Part shown: positions 12,753 through 13,515 of the stretch, one piece after another
Position numbering within the stretch: position 1 is the first letter of the stretch
Layout: each line of letters starts with the position of its first letter
DNA from: Clostridia bacterium
Lineage (GTDB): Bacteria; Bacillota; Clostridia; Oscillospirales; Acutalibacteraceae
Length of the DNA stretch: 13,515 nt
Direction: 5' to 3'
Assembly (NCBI GenBank): GCA_900769375.1
Contig: CAAGGN010000195.1
Location: 1 to 13,515, forward strand
Notes under the pieces: generated by a model
Told to the model about the DNA's origin: nothing
The model's input: only the letters and a program-made list of their open reading frames with translations
The model's database searches: none
Made by a program: the position numbers and the translations under genes

Positions 12753-13515
12753 ATGATTAAAGTAACCCTTAAAGATGGAAGCATTTTAGAACTTTCAGAA
12801 GGTCTTACCGCTTTTGATGCGGCAAAGGAAATCAGTATGGGCCTTGCCCGTGTGGCTTTCGCCGCAAGGGTAAACGGCGAAAACTGCGATTTGCGTACCG
12901 TTTTAAATGACGGCGATTCCCTTGAAATCCTCACCTTTGACGATGACTACGGAAAATGGACCTTCCGCCATACCGCATCTCATATTTTGGCTCAGGCAGT
13001 AAAGCGCCTTTTCCCTAAGGCGAAACTTACCATAGGCCCTGCAGTTGATGACGGATTTTATTATGATTTTGATGTTGAAAACAGCTTCACCGCCGAGGAT
13101 TTAGAGAAAATCGAAGGCGAAATGAAGAAAATCGTCAAAGAGGATTTGGAAATCACCAGATTTACAAAGCCCTATGACGAAGCAATTAAGTACTTTGAAG
13201 AAAAGGATGAGCCCTATAAGGTTGAACTTACCGAGGTTCATAAAGGCGAAGAAATCAGTTTCTATGCTCAGGGCGAGTTTACCGACCTTTGTGCAGGTGC
13301 TCACCTTATGTCTACTGCTCAGGTAAAGGCATTTAAGCTTACCTCTGCAACGGGCGCTTATTGGCACGGCGACTCAAATAATAAAATGCTCTGCCGCGTT
13401 TACGGTACTGCATTCCCCAAGGCAAATCTTCTTGAGGAGCATTTAAACGCTTTGGCAGAGGCAAGAAAGCGTGACCATAATAAGCTTGGCCGTGAGCTTG
13501 AATATTTCACCACCG
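12753..13515 (+). CDS. thrS: Threonyl-tRNA synthetase, N-terminal part
   Basis: The first 254 codons of the enzyme that charges tRNA-Thr (EC 6.1.1.3). The gene continues past the window. The order is an N-terminal TGS domain (about residues 1-62), then the editing domain that removes mischarged serine. Its metal-type ligands match E. coli: His73 and His77 (FRHTASHILAQ), Cys180 and His184 (FTDLCAGAHLMST). The family block TGAYWHGDSNNKM (200-212) then leads towards the catalytic core, which is not seen. The usual CRGPH at the editing site is CAGAH here, with both ligands kept. The ATG start follows GGAGG by about 7 bases. Expression should be governed by the T-box just upstream. Confidence 0.97.
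   Translation, partial: MIKVTLKDGSILELSEGLTAFDAAKEISMGLARVAFAARVNGENCDLRTVLNDGDSLEILTFDDDYGKWTFRHTASHILAQAVKRLFPKAKLTIGPAVDDGFYYDFDVENSFTAEDLEKIEGEMKKIVKEDLEITRFTKPYDEAIKYFEEKDEPYKVELTEVHKGEEISFYAQGEFTDLCAGAHLMSTAQVKAFKLTSATGAYWHGDSNNKMLCRVYGTAFPKANLLEEHLNALAEARKRDHNKLGRELEYFTT

Noticed and set aside
1..13515. CRISPR arrays, tRNA or rRNA genes, insertion sequences, prophage or toxin-antitoxin genes
   Set aside because: On reading both strands I saw no spaced direct repeats, no tRNA-like cloverleaf, no transposase motifs and no phage genes. The only repeats are the palindromes at 10730-10940 and the terminators.

Overview
The window looks like chromosomal DNA of an anaerobic Clostridia-type Firmicute, probably gut-associated. 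The evidence is AT-rich spacers, GGAGG-type ribosome sites, a T-box leader on thrS, a lysine riboswitch on a dapA-ddh-lysA operon, a glutamate dehydrogenase closely resembling the Clostridium symbiosum enzyme, and TTGACA/TATAAT-type promoters that nearly all have 17-bp spacers. The genus cannot be fixed from the sequence. All intact genes are housekeeping or central metabolism. There is no phage, IS, CRISPR, tRNA or rRNA gene.

Layout. (1) At 1-391 (-) is the start of a DUF554 membrane protein, divergent from a lone L-rhamnose isomerase gene, rhaA (516-1760, +), with back-to-back promoters between them. A bidirectional terminator separates rhaA from a convergent PAP2 phosphatase gene (1782-2339, -) that has its own promoter. 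(2) At 2422-5952 (-) is a lysine operon in the order promoter, lysine riboswitch, intrinsic terminator, dapA, ddh, lysA, terminator. It encodes tetrahydrodipicolinate synthesis through the DapA product, one-step conversion to meso-diaminopimelate by the dehydrogenase, and decarboxylation to lysine. The control RNA has both aptamer and switch visible. (3) At 5960-8057 (-), tmcAL (tRNA-Met cytidine acetate ligase) overlaps a galactose-mutarotase-like (DUF4380-type) gene by 8 bp. No terminator lies between that gene and the lysine promoter, so readthrough would enter the riboswitch. (4) Divergent from tmcAL is ackA (acetate kinase, 8192-9391), followed 2 bp later by a galactokinase-family gene (9394-10665). 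The promoters facing ackA and tmcAL appear to share one -10 region. (5) At 10659-10960 there is no gene. It holds a 24-bp-arm bidirectional terminator and then a set of GC-rich palindromes that look like a repetitive intergenic element. (6) gdhA (10961-12313, -) encodes glutamate dehydrogenase with its own promoter. (7) Divergent from gdhA are a promoter, a complete threonine T-box leader with a probable ACC specifier, and the first 254 codons of thrS (12753 to the window end).

The most unusual points are the palindrome cluster at 10730-10940, the galactokinase-like protein with a substituted sugar-binding residue (Glu to Asn), the compact divergent ackA/tmcAL control region linking two acetate- and ATP-using enzymes, and the switch geometry of the lysine riboswitch. 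I found no clearly new multi-gene system.
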